A stretch of DNA of 64,000 nt from Lasiosphaeris hirsuta (lineage: Eukaryota; Ascomycota; Sordariomycetes; Sordariales; Lasiosphaeriaceae). Each line of letters starts with the position of its first letter. Positions within the stretch are counted from its first letter, which is position 1. Position numbers and translations under genes: made by a program. Of the stretch, positions 12,761-22,984 are shown piece after piece. The stretch is from positions 3,844,001 to 3,908,000 of the forward strand of contig JAUKUA010000007.1 in NCBI GenBank assembly GCA_030549175.1. Direction: 5' to 3'. Under the pieces are notes generated by a model. That model was not told where the DNA came from. It made no database searches and saw nothing but the letters and a program-made list of their open reading frames with translations.

Positions 12761-13312
12761 TTTTTGTAAGATGGGCAAATCAAGCTGAACGGTCAATTCT
12801 CAATGGGTCGATTGGCTCTTGGGGGGGGGGGGAGGGGGGGGCTCTAGGGGTGCTCGAGTCTGATGGTTATCGGGTGGTTGGATGGAAGAGAGAAAAAAGT
12901 ACAATTGCCCATTTTTAGTGGCAGGAGAGCGTTGGGACCGTTTCAGCGGTGCAGAAAGAAGCTCGGGCGTACTTTCGAGGTGCTTTTGTGCGCCGGGGCC
13001 AGTCGTGTGACTCGAGAATTCAAGACAATGACGATGAGCTGTTTGTTTGGTGGCGCCGAGGTTGAAAACCGGGAAGGCGTATTGGAGGTTGGTTCCTGGT
13101 TCCCCGCACTTGGCAGGTGGGATGGCAGGGCTGGCACACCACCTTTTCCTGCATGGGCCTTTGCAGGGATGGATGCATCTCAGATTCGTGAACTGCCGGC
13201 ACCGGGTCCTCCATGTTCATCCCTTATCTTTGTTCTAGGCCTTCATTACACCCTTTGGCAATGATATAGAGGGAATGAATACGACGGATACAGAATGCAT
13301 GCTGCATCTCCA

Positions 13313-13358
<46 letters not shown>

Positions 13359-13363
13359 CTTTC
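12761..13363. repeat. Intergenic spacer with G runs and a (CT)n microsatellite
   Basis: This is the promoter side of the barrel protein and the 3' side of the sugar transporter. It contains a 12-nt G run (12821-12832) and about 20 CT units at 13315-13355. The microsatellite ends only 8 nt past the transporter stop codon, so it lies in that gene's 3' UTR. No gene is visible here. Confidence 0.7.
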
Positions 13364-14959
13364 TCAGCCTTGCACTGCCGGCTCGAAGGCGCCCCCGCCA
13401 TCGCCCTCCTCCAACAGCCCGCGCTCCGATTCGTCAATTGCACCGCCTGTTCTTGCCTTCGCATCCTTGACGGCCTGGGCCGCGACTCTGACTCTCGCCC
13501 ACTGTAGTTTCTCAAACACGCCGGCACCTTGCTCCGTTATCTCGTCAATCTCCTTGGTAAAGACGTGGTCGACCGCCTCGAGCATCAAGCCGCCCGTCTC
13601 TGGGTAAAAGAGCCAGACGATGATGGCGTTGACGAGGTTGAAACCAGCCCACACCAAGTAGAATCGCCAGCCCATCTTTGCAATGCCCACTGGTGTGACC
13701 TCGACCACCAGCCAGTTCCCGATGAAGTCTGCCGCCGCTGCAAGCGCCGAGCCCTTTGCTCTGATCTTCAACGGCAGGATCTCGGGAGGGTAGATCCAGA
13801 CGCAAGCCATCCAGCCCCAACTGAAGCATGCCTCGAAGATGAACAAGAAGACGACCGCCAATATAGCCCCCGTACGTGTGCCCGATGCAGTTGCCACAGC
13901 CTCCCCGATCAGAACCAGACACATGCCCAGAGCCATGGTGACCAGCAGCTTGCGTCGCCCAATCCGGTCGATGGTGTACCACGTAACAAACGACGCTAAG
14001 ACGTACCACAGCTGGGTGTAGCAGCCAAGCAGCAGGGCTTTCTCCTGGCTCATGCCGAGAGCCGTCTTGTACAGCGTAGGTGCGTAGTACGTGATCAGGT
14101 TGATGCCACTCATCTGCTGCATGAACTGTATGCCCACGGCCAGGTAGAACCGCTTGTCGGCGCTGATGCCGTTGGATCGGAAGAGGTCGCCCCATGTGCC
14201 CCGCGCCTTGGTCTCGAGTCTGATGGCGTCCAAAATGTCGGCCATCTCCTCGCGCACCTCTGTATCCTCTTCACTCTTGCCCCTCAATCTCGCCAGCACC
14301 TCCAATCCCTTGCCCCCTTCGTCTCCCCCTTGCTGATGCTGCACCAACCACCTGGGGGTATCAGGCAGAAACGGCGCCACCACCAAAATGTACACGGCAA
14401 AGAAGCACTGAAACACCAGCGGCACCCTCCACTGCGCCTCGCCGGGGTGGAAGTAGAAACCGTAATTAATCCCGTACGCCATCGCCAGGCCAACGAGCAT
14501 AGTGGTCAGCTGACAACAAACCTGCCAGCCCCTCTGCGCCTGCCCGCTGACCTCGCTCTGGTACACAGGCGTCACGCTCGTCGTGTACCCGATCCCGACG
14601 CCGACGACGACCCGTGCAACCATGAACTCGGCGCGGGCGCGGGCGCAGCCCATGGCGAGGCCGCCCACGCCGGCGAGGAAGGCGCCCAGCAGCAGGGTGC
14701 GCTTGCGGCCGAGCGGCTCCGAGGTGAAGGCGGCGGCGACGGCGCCGAGCACGGCGCCCACGTCGTAGAGTGCCGTGATGGTGCCGATCTGCAGGTTCGA
14801 CGGGTGGTCCATGGCATCTAGCCACGACGGCGAGATGACCACGCCCGACATGACGCCCTGGTCGTAGCCGAAGAGGAGGAAACCCGCGCTGCAGACCGAG
14901 GTGATGGCGGCGATGAGCGGGCCGCCGCGCAGCGTCGTGAGCGACCCCAGGGAGGGCAT
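13364..14959 (-). CDS. MFS sugar (hexose-type) transporter
   Basis: Single exon, 531 residues, starting at ATG 14959. The frame is open about 320 nt further upstream, but that Pro/Thr-rich stretch precedes MPSLGSLTT, which fits the usual sugar-porter start. Family landmarks are in the right order: FLLFGYDQGVMSG in the first span, LGRKRTLLLGA in loop 2-3, PDTPRWLVQ after span 6 (family PESPRWL), GIQFMQQMSGINLITYYAPT in span 7, DRIGRRKLL in loop 8-9, and FYPETGGLMLEAVD near the end (family PETKG). This supports a 12-span plasma-membrane importer of the fungal sugar-porter family. The exact sugar cannot be read from sequence. The tail is Gly/Ala/Glu-rich. No intron is needed, which is less common for fungal transporters. 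Confidence 0.93.
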   Translation of the reverse strand: MPSLGSLTTLRGGPLIAAITSVCSAGFLLFGYDQGVMSGVVISPSWLDAMDHPSNLQIGTITALYDVGAVLGAVAAAFTSEPLGRKRTLLLGAFLAGVGGLAMGCARARAEFMVARVVVGVGIGYTTSVTPVYQSEVSGQAQRGWQVCCQLTTMLVGLAMAYGINYGFYFHPGEAQWRVPLVFQCFFAVYILVVAPFLPDTPRWLVQHQQGGDEGGKGLEVLARLRGKSEEDTEVREEMADILDAIRLETKARGTWGDLFRSNGISADKRFYLAVGIQFMQQMSGINLITYYAPTLYKTALGMSQEKALLLGCYTQLWYVLASFVTWYTIDRIGRRKLLVTMALGMCLVLIGEAVATASGTRTGAILAVVFLFIFEACFSWGWMACVWIYPPEILPLKIRAKGSALAAAADFIGNWLVVEVTPVGIAKMGWRFYLVWAGFNLVNAIIVWLFYPETGGLMLEAVDHVFTKEIDEITEQGAGVFEKLQWARVRVAAQAVKDAKARTGGAIDESERGLLEEGDGGGAFEPAVQG

Positions 14960-15689
14960 GGTTTGCGGTGCGGATTGAGTGTTGGGCCTTGGTGAGGTGT
15001 CAGGGTGTTGAGGGGAGGTGGGCTGAGATGGGCGAGGCCATGTGTGATGGGGGTGGAGTCGTACGGTGAGTTTTGATGGTTTGTGAGGAGTTGCTTTGTC
15101 GGGACCCGTGGAAGGAACGAGGAGGTCGTTGGGTGAAGGCGCGGCGGTCAGCTGTGCGACCCCCTGCTTTGTTGTCTTGGCTGCCTGTGAGGGGTTCTTA
15201 GGTGGTACAGAAGTTTTTTTTGTTAGCGTGACCTTCTCTCCAAGGCCTAAAACGAGATATTGCAGCTCTAGAAATGCCATCCAGTATTGAAAACGGCAGA
15301 TTTGGTATTTAAAGGCTTTTCCAGTGCCAAAAACACCATTTTTTATTTTTTATTTTTTATTTATTTTTTTCATTTCACGAATAATGCCAGAGGTATCTGG
15401 TAGTCTAAAAAGAGCTTTCTCATCCACGAGCCATCTTCCATACCTACCTACCCAGGTACCTAGGTAATTACGGCTTCGAAGTCCTGCACTAACAAACAAA
15501 CAAGGGTTGGATTGTCCTGTCGTCACTAGCACCTTGAAATCAGATATCGCAGTGCCACAGCTTTGCGCCACTCGCCCACGGATAAGGGTTATATTGGTTC
15601 GTCGCCACGGAGACGACGATGATCGAGGAGGGTGAGGATGTTGACAAACACCCCACGTGCGTCGCCTTATCAGAAGAGTGCCTCCCAGC
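14960..15689. other. Transporter upstream region
   Basis: This is the likely promoter and 5' UTR of the minus-strand sugar transporter. It has an AT-rich block at 15335-15372 (TTTTTATTTTTTATTTTTTA) and CCTACCTA/TACCTAGG repeats near 15441-15463. No gene is supported. Confidence 0.4.
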
Positions 15690-17087
15690 GATGCCTCGTC
15701 CGATGAGGCGGAGTCTTTCGCGTGGCCCCCAACAGAAAGCACAAGTAATGGAAGATGCCGTGAATGGTACCGTGTTTATTGGCCGTCGGAAAATCGCTGT
15801 TCCCACCGTCCTCCCGCAGCCCGTATGAGTCTGGGTCGATAGCTTCAAACCACCCCTGCGTCGCTTTGCTGCACTTGGTAGCATCCGGGATTGGATAAGA
15901 AAGCTGCGTGAATACCTCAAGCTTATATAGCAGCCGTCGCTAGGGCATGGCTCGATAGACATTGTTATCCTGTATTCTGATCCCATCCGGGTCCTCCCTC
16001 GCTCCTGGCCTTGTATCGTCGATATGACATGACTCCCAAACTTAGCGATAGTGCGTATGCCATTCAACTGACTCTAGCTGCTGCTCCTATCAATAAGTGA
16101 GCATGTGGAGTACAGTCGGCAGGATCCCTGAGTAGTGTCGGGAGGTACAGCAAGCGACCGGAACCCAGTATCCAAAATACTGTCGCCAGATGGTGTGCCT
16201 GTGTAGTTTAGAAAACCGTAAGGGTTTAGGTCAAAGAGTCTCATCTCCTGAATATGTAGCCCAGGGTCCTGCTGTGGTGCGATGTATTCGGCAGCCCCAA
16301 GGCAAAGTTGAGAGAGGCGGTCCGTCATATTATGTGCCGAGTACTTTCCGTTGGTATTCACATTTGGTAGAGAAATATGGCCTGTCCATGACATTTTGCA
16401 AAAGGTTAGGCCCCGTACGCGGGTAAGCCAGAGAGAAGGATGGCCTTTGTCTGCCGCTCGGTGCTTTGTCGGTGAGTGGCTCGCCGCTTGATACTTTAGT
16501 AAGGGTATGGATACCCTATTGCCCATGATTCCCGGGGCCTGTTTCTCCAGATCTCGCGCAGCTTCGGCTACAGTTTCCCAGCCAATAACCAAATATTCGC
16601 AAAGCCGCACATGGCCCTCCCGCCCAATACAAACCCGAGTTACGTCGCTCCAGGGCTGTCGCTGAGCTACCGAGAAATAGGCTAGAGGGTAATCCGTTTT
16701 ACAGTCTATGCAGAACAACGACTTGTCCACCAGACTGCGGGTTTGTTGGTATCCCGATAGAATCATACTCGCTGATTCGTAGTCTTGGTAGAGATTGTAG
16801 TGGATGAACTGGCGTGTCTAAGCCTCGGCCGCTAAAGCCCGACTAGGTCTGGCCCAGGGGAAGTATATGAGGTTATTTAGTACCCGTTAGAAACCGGCGA
16901 GATCGTCGTTGTGCTGGCGCCGGAAGCATGGGGAGGAAAATAGCCAAAGGAAAATGTGGCTTGATCTTCGTAACCTTTGTATACTGGTTACGTCGAGGAG
17001 CTCCATGACGAGGAGGATCCCCTCGGGAAGGCAATAGAGGCGACCCATGTTATCAAATATGCCGACGGTAAAAGCTGTGGTTCTCAT
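15690..17087 (-). pseudogene. F-box-like fungal protein, inactivated by nonsense mutations
   Basis: One reading frame runs from ATG 17087 down to 16074, interrupted only by TAA at 16889-16887 and TAG at 16820-16818. Both would be CAA/CAG before a C-to-T change. The start (LPEGILLVMELLDVTSIQRL) looks like an F-box, the substrate-receptor motif of SCF ubiquitin ligases. Next come CIDCKTDYP, then VCIGREGHVRLCEYLVIGWE and AAEYIAPQ, a Cys/His-containing block I recognise from uncharacterised fungal F-box-like proteins. Downstream of 16074 the homology-like text continues in shifted frames (EPCPSDGCYISLRYSRSFLI; IDPDSYGLREDGG) to about 15690, so frameshifts are also present. The F-box identity is moderate. 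Confidence 0.6.
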
Positions 17088-17365
17088 CGTTCTACGAGGG
17101 AGAGAGGGATGGAGAGAGACGTGTGGGCTTTTATCAAGGTGTTCATTTGCCGCACAACCAAGCTCTGGCGGGGGACTCGGAAAACTAGTTAGCTGCGATC
17201 AAGGTTGTCAACAAAGCTCTGTACTGCAACTCAAAATCAGCTACGACCTAACGCGGATCTCACATTCTTATCGCGATTGTTGTTAAATACCGAGTGTATC
17301 AACTAGATGGAATGCAATCATGTGTGAAGCTGCAAGCGTGTAGAATTTAACGATCTTGCTAGGCG

Positions 17366-18191
17366 CTACTTATTAGACCTCTTGCCCAGGTTCCGTGCAA
17401 AGCACAAACAGTTTTCCAATGGGATCCCTTTCCAATTCCAGCGCTGCGCACGTCTGTGCTCGCCAAGACTCCAGCATCGCATCTGGGACCCTGCATATTC
17501 AGCCCTCTCTGAGGGGATATTAGGTCCAGCCCTCAGCCTGTCATCCAATCCCATTTTTGAGGTCTCGTGCGACTACGCGGGCGCCGGGTATGCTGCTCAT
17601 GCGCAAGGTGGCTAGGTATAATGATGGTCATGGACCGGCTGACTGACGAGGGGATGTTCGATGTCAGGACTTTGGTCGCCCAAAGTCAAGCTCTGCCACT
17701 CTTCCTCAGTGGTATCTAGCATTAGGTACCATCGATGGTTTTCTCAATCTCTTCTTAAACGTCCGGGAGTTGTCGAGCGAATATTGAAGCAGTGGCTTCT
17801 CCTTGACTGTATAATGCCCTATACGTATCGTGGTACGCGCAATCAGCCCCCGGCCATCCCCCTCGACTGTTGTGACCTTAAATATGGACTGTGTTGCATC
17901 GTGATTTGTTGGTGCTAGATCTGGGTCTTCTAACATGCTTGGCTGAGACGCTGGGGTCGGCAACTGGGTTCTCACATTCAAGTTTAGTAAACTCGAAATG
18001 GAAGGACTTGTCATCGAGGATGTCTCTGAACTTGAAGCCTTAGGATGGCGCTCGTCAAAATCTTTGACAACGCCGTCGCCGAAGAGTGGCGCTGGATTCT
18101 GTATTGGGGACCAGGTCGTATTGGGCTGTTTGACCTCCAGCGTAGTGCTTTGCCCGTTGGTCGCGGTCTTCGGTTCCTCGTCGGGAATCAA
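17366..18191 (-). pseudogene. Fragment resembling the start of a SET-domain protein
   Basis: The minus-strand frame 18191-17706 encodes a Ser/Thr/Pro-rich lead and then VEGDGRGLIARTTIRIGHY...EKPLLQYSLDNSRTFK. This resembles the N-terminal strands of SET domains (GRGLFAT...I..G..I..E.PLL). The NHxC core and post-SET cysteines are missing, and no ATG begins the frame. The downstream minus-strand frame 17554-17366 may be further remnant but has no clear motif. It is most likely a truncated relic; an unrelated protein is possible. Confidence 0.4.
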
Positions 18192-18830
18192 TACTCAGCA
18201 TTCGATCGCCGTATAATAGAGGCAGTAGACTCGATAGCTAGAACGTAATAGGGTCGACTTAATCGGTGGCAAGACGAGTGTGCATTTTTGCTGCGAATGG
18301 ATAACTTGGGAAGGACGAGAATATTCTTGATCTCGGCCGGGGTACTGGGCTTTTAATAGTGGAAGCTGATCTCGAATTGAATTTGATGCTGGCACTGGCT
18401 GACAGTATATAATACACATCCTAGGTTCCAAGTGTCAACTTAGAATTCTGGCATCCCTTTTGGTCCGAAGGATGGCGTAATGGTAGATGGATCACGGGCT
18501 AGTGCCACGCCGTGACACCTGATGTCTGTCCAACGGTCCGTGGAGGGGGGGAGTCTAGCTTTTGCGAGCATAATTGGTCGGTTTGGGTGATGTTTTTATT
18601 GGAGAGCGTAACAAGCCACTATGAAGATTGTTGATTGATTGATATGTGATGTGATGTGATTGGTTTGACGGCCAAGGTTTTCGCCGTTGGCGATTGGGAC
18701 GTGGCGGCGCCTCACCCGCCCAGCTCGCTCGCCCATTAAGCTAGGCAAAATGTATATAAAACTCCCCATTAGGGGAAAAGCTACCTTCCGGTCAGTCTAC
18801 TGAGGCTATGGCCTCCTCGTCGTTATCAAT
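18192..18830. other. Spacer with a TATA-like promoter remnant
   Basis: No gene is seen. The TATATAAAA at about 18751-18759 sits some 75-80 bp before the ATG at 18831 and could be the old promoter of the fragment that follows. GTGATGTGATGTGATTG repeats occur near 18647-18662. Confidence 0.35.
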
Positions 18831-18970
18831 ATGTGCGGTATTTTCTTCCCGCGCTTGTCGCCGCCAGTATTTTCTTCCTGGCAGCTTATCCGCGAAGCTC
18901 CCGAACAGGCCGAGCAACTTCTTAGACCTCCTCTACACTATCTACAGCGGCCCTCCGTTATAGGTTGGTA
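18831..18970 (+). pseudogene. N-terminal remnant of an asparagine-synthetase-like (Ntn amidotransferase) gene
   Basis: From ATG 18831 the frame reads MCGIFFPRLSPPVF and then SWQLIREAPEQAEQLLRPPL before losing sense near 18970. MCGIF is the hallmark start of class-II glutamine amidotransferases, in which Cys2 is the nucleophile; fungal asparagine-synthetase-domain proteins begin this way. The rest of the enzyme is absent, and the break coincides with the LINE-like fragment on the other strand. Evidence is only about 45 residues. Confidence 0.3.
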
Positions 18971-19500
18971 GTAGCTTCGCGTTCCGTGGGTAAGAGAATG
19001 TATACCTACGGTTCTTATAGGTGCCACACTCGTAGGGTCTCTAGGTCTCTGGGCTATGGTTGAACCGCTCTCCTCCATCGGGGTCTCCTTCCCTACGACT
19101 TTAGGCTGTAGGAAGTGGTTGTGTAAGGGGGGGAAGGGGGGCCACCTTTTCCAGGAGCGTGTCCTTCCTCCTGGGGCACGGAGCTTCTGTAACTTACGGA
19201 CCACAGGGTGTTATCGGCCCAGCCGGATGAGCCGCCTAGCGAGTCGTTAACGAAGCACTCGCCGCGCCGGCCGTGCTAGGCCTCTGCCGCATATAGGAGT
19301 GTTGGTAGGAGGATGGGCGACAGGGGGGAGCCTTGTGCTGGGGATCCTGAGGATCCGGAGGGGCAGGACTGAGATGGTTACAAGCAGTCGGGGTCTGAGG
19401 CGTGCACCCATCCACGGCCGCCGAGTTTAGAGGAGGCGGCACTGCCGAGCGAGGGTGGGTACTCGGTGGGTAGTGGCGAATCAATGCCTCGGGGGTTCTG
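18950..19500 (-). mobile_element. Possible LINE (Tad-like) reverse transcriptase fragment
   Basis: On the minus strand near 19350-19270 a frame reads AQGSPLSPILLPTLLYAAEA followed by a TAG, then ECFVNDSLGGSSGWADN. This resembles the PQGSPLSPILF...Y...YADD core of LINE reverse transcriptases, including a degraded catalytic box (WADN for YADD). The surrounding sequence is full of stops and no element ends are visible. It is a short, strongly decayed insertion at best. Confidence 0.33.
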
Positions 19501-19560
19501 GTTCGCATCGTGTGTCTGGGCCTTGACGGCCAGGGCAGAGGGGGTTTGGATGAGTAGATT

Positions 19561-19659
19561 CCATGTCAGCGTGCCTGGTTATTTACCAAGGCTTTTCGTG
19601 CGAGAAGGGGAACGGTTACTAGTATGCGCGCTTGCCGTGGGAGACGCACGCTGACATGG
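19561..19659. repeat. 99-bp segment bounded by 14-bp perfect inverted repeats
   Basis: CCATGTCAGCGTGC at 19561-19574 is repeated exactly as its reverse complement at 19646-19659. This could be a small foldback or MITE-like relic. No clear target-site duplication flanks it, so a simple hairpin is equally possible. Confidence 0.5.
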
Positions 19660-19989
19660 GACTGCTACATCCAAGGAAACTTCAGGGAGGAGCGGGGGGT
19701 TGATTTCTGGTGCAAAAGGGAGGTTGCGGTGATTTGAGGGGGAGTTATCACCCATGGCAATGGGATCTGGTCACGGACAAGGACGAGGATTTTCGGGTTT
19801 GTACGAGTATTCTTGGGGAGGGTTTGGGATGGGCATCACCAGAGTTGTCGGAGTAAAGCATTTGCGATAGGGAAAAGGCACCACCGGTTGTCTGACGAAG
19901 CATTCAGAGGGAAGAGGTGCGAGTCTCGTTGACCCTGGCACCAAAAAGGGACATTTCCTGACATAATCCCATCAAGTCCACAAAGACGA

Positions 19990-20790
19990 GATGACCTTCC
20001 ACGTGAAAAGTGAACTCTGTCCAAGATGCCGCCTCGAATCGCCTGCTCCGCCTTGCGGTCGAGTCCCCCAGTCGATTGACCAGCTGAAGGTGGCCATCTA
20101 CCTTCACAGCCTCGACAGCTTCTTCGACATCGACAAAGGTTCGGCCGCCTTCACCTGGTCGACACCCAACGCAACGATCCCCTATCCAACCGGGCCTGGG
20201 TACTCAAAGAGTGGCTGCTCGCACCACGAATCGCTCACTTCTGCAGCGGCGAGCTGTTCTGGGAGTGCAACACGGTCATGCAGTGCGAATGCCAAGCGTC
20301 CTCGTCCTCGGAAGCCGTCAGGCAGCGCTATCCTGACCAAGGGTTCACGAGGGCTGGCTTCCATCAGCACTCAGTCCCGGACCACAAGTCACGTCTTTTC
20401 TGGCAGCATGTGGTCCGCGAGTTTACGCAGAGTGCAACCACTGTGGAACGCGATAGACTGCCCCGCCATCTATGTCCGGCTTGGCGGCCCTCGCAAAGGC
20501 AGACGTGGCCGACGACTACCTCTGCGGTCTCTGAAGGTCGGATCTCCCGGTGGCCACTACTCTGGTCACTGGGGCCAGCTCCTCGCCCCCCACTACCAGC
20601 AAATCTATCGGATGCAAAACCCCAGCCGCTCCCTCGACCGTGGAAGCCAGATCTTGACCCAAATGCTTGGGCTCTCACGAGTGAGAGCTCAAGTCAGCGC
20701 CGCAAGCGGGGCGACAAGAACCCCGGGACCTAGGATGGAGAGTGGGACCCCCGACTTGACGGCGCCGTCGCTAGAGTTTGGCGAGTTCGG
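19990..20790 (+). pseudogene. HET-domain protein fragment (heterokaryon-incompatibility family)
   Basis: In one plus-strand frame the text FGRLHLVDTQRNDPLSNRAW, then VLKEWLLAPRIAHFCSGELF and WECNTVMQCECQ is typical of the C-terminal part of HET domains (RAWxxQExLLAPRxLHF). Further on, MSGLAALAKADVADDYLCGL is followed by TGA at 20532-20534 where related proteins have Trp (TGG), and then RSDLP. The first half of the HET domain is missing or in another frame (LCPRCRLESPAPP before it). HET proteins trigger cell death in nonself recognition; this copy cannot do so. A G-to-A change fits RIP on the opposite strand. Confidence 0.62.
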
Positions 20791-20992
20791 ATAGGCTTTC
20801 GGTAATTATCCTCATGTCCACCACGTCTGGTTACGAGATGAGAAGCTTGCACAGGTTGGCTTTGCGAGAGAGAGAGCCGATGGGGATTTCGAGAGAGTTG
20901 GGAAAGTTACACTCAAAGAACTGGGACAGGGACGGGAAAGCTGTGGTTGTCGCAAAACTCCGAGAAGACGATAACAATCATCTGATCAGTGC

Positions 20993-22318
20993 CTAGCCGT
21001 CACAATGCAGAAAAATATGGAGGCTGCTTTGCTCCACAGAGTCCTTGAAAGCCTTCACTGCCTCTCGGTCGAAAAAGTGCCACTCATCCAAGTCCTGCTC
21101 AACACGAGCGGGAGGGAGGTCTTCGTTGGGGGGTAGGTGCACATCCTTGGGATCCAACTTCCCTGGTGTCTTGGGGTGTGTGGTGTTGTCGCTATCGCAA
21201 AGTTCGGCGTGTTAGCTAGCTGCAGTGGCCCACGAGTAATTATGAGAGCATACATGGAAATATCACCGCGTTCCGCTTTGCCTTCGATCAACCCCGTCCA
21301 CGCGTGCGAGCATCTTTGGATGATGTGCTCAGCATATCTGGAAGTCAAAGTCAGCTCTAACTCGGCATCTTTCTTCCTCGATGGAGACAGACTCTCTACC
21401 CCTGAAGGCGCCGTCAAAAGCATAGTCATTCGGCGGAAACCCATCGGGCATCTTGTAGATCCTGAACCAGTCGCGTGTCGCATCCAGCAGGCCCGGCAAG
21501 TGTTTCTCGACGTCTTCGATATCGTCTAGCTTTTTCGCCAGGGGATCCTTGACATCAATGACGATAACCTTCCAGTCGGTCTCGCCGCTGTCTATCAGTC
21601 CCAGCACGCCGAGGACCTTGACCTGCTTGACTTGGCCCACGTATGCCACTGTTCGGCCAATCTCGCAAGCATCGAGCGGATCATTATCACCCCTTGGCTC
21701 CTCGCCGCTAGCATCCGCCTCGGAGTGTGTACCTTCGCTTGGGTCTTCCCATGTCTGGTCCTGCGTCAACGGGACTTACGCCCAGGCGATTTCGATTGAC
21801 ATACCTGGGGAAGAGCCCCGTAGTTCCATATATACCCCCTGTAGGGAAAGCAGTTCTTTGTGAAGCGGACCTCCCCGTGCAAGGTGTCTTGGACGATGGG
21901 GTTCAGGCTTTGGCTTCGTGAAATCTGCCTAAAATCAATACGGCGCACACGCACTCATCAATGAAGAGAAAGGGGGCAGGCAATCCATTACCTCCCGCTT
22001 CGCATTTGTCCACCTCGGCACCTCGACAACCATGTTCAGAACCGACCCGGAGCTGCTATAGCGCAGTGGTATGTCGTGGAATGGGGATATAGGCATTCCA
22101 TCCTTTTTGCGCTCAAAGTAGATGCGATGGTCCTTTGTGTAGGGACGTCCAGCGCTTCTCAGAGCGTATCCCACGTCGGGGTGCGCGAAGCTTTCCGATC
22201 CTGAGGCTGACATTGATAAGGTCTGAAGGGGGTGATGTTTGGTGAGAAATGGAGAGAGGCGAGGAATTGAGATCAGATGTCGCAGGAGGTCATGTCGCAG
22301 AGGGGGCTGTGGCGACAT
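20993..22318 (-). CDS. Inorganic pyrophosphatase, probably with mitochondrial presequence
   Basis: Family I soluble pyrophosphatase (hydrolyses pyrophosphate to phosphate). I place five exons: 22318 (or 22213)-21992, 21924-21805, 21754-21393, 21337-21254 and 21191-20993; all junction phases agree. The short form is 328 residues, the long form 363. Landmarks: [53 protein letters not shown] (the catalytic Asp cluster D-x-D-P-x-D) and [20 protein letters not shown]. Introns are 50-67 nt; one donor is GTCTGT, chosen because it restores the conserved REYAEHII. The ATG at 22318 adds 35 residues rich in Arg, His, Leu and Ser without acids except one Asp, resembling a mitochondrial import signal. The ATG at 22213 would give a cytosolic form. 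The gene sits intact between two HET relics. Confidence 0.9.
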
Positions 22319-22984
22319 AATAAGAGGTCGATCAGGCTACGTCATACGATTGGTGCGTGGTATGTATGCCCAACCCCTCCCTCCCTTACACTCGTACCTG
22401 CCTACCCAGCGTGTCTAGGTACTTATGTAACGCTTTCTGACAAGAAATGTCGTGGTGAAAAACAGCTTGGCTGTTAGCCAGAAAATCAACCTTCATTGAT
22501 TGAACGCCAGCACGAATGCAAGAAATAACAAAGCTGGTCTCATACTAACTTGAACTCAGCTCAGTCATGCAGCGCAATCCAATTCAATGATCAACAACCA
22601 AAACGACGCCACAACAAAGCCTTCCCAAGATACAACCCAAGCCCGAGGACAGCAAAACTAAGGTCGCGGCGGCAGTTTCCCTATCCAAGAGAGGAGGACC
22701 CCTGATTGATAGGTACGCAGGTAGATAGCAATACCACCACATTGCTGCCCACAGTCATGTATTGATGCCCGCGCCGGCCGACCTGCAGAGACCTGACTGG
22801 AGCTGCATCTGTAATTGGGCGAACAGAAACACCGCCGCCCAGCAGCAGACGGGATTGGGCCCTACGCGCCAGGACTAGGAATTGTTCAAGTTCCACCTTG
22901 CCAAACCTTCTAGCTTTCACCCACCGTACAAGTTTTGTTTTCCCCCAGTCACACAGTCTTCTTCAATGCAAGTCATGCTTCACG
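22319..22984. other. Promoter region of the pyrophosphatase / spacer
   Basis: No gene is seen. It contains CCCTCCCTTACACTCGTACCTGCCTACC and an AT-rich stretch (22480-22620). It separates the divergent pyrophosphatase and HET relic and may have served as a shared promoter. Confidence 0.35.

Noticed and set aside
14466..14825. Arg/His-rich minus-strand frame overlapping the transporter
   Set aside because: Shadow of the GC-rich transporter gene in another frame.
18474..18490. tRNA-like GGATGGCGTAATGGTAG
   Set aside because: No T-arm follows within 60 bases.
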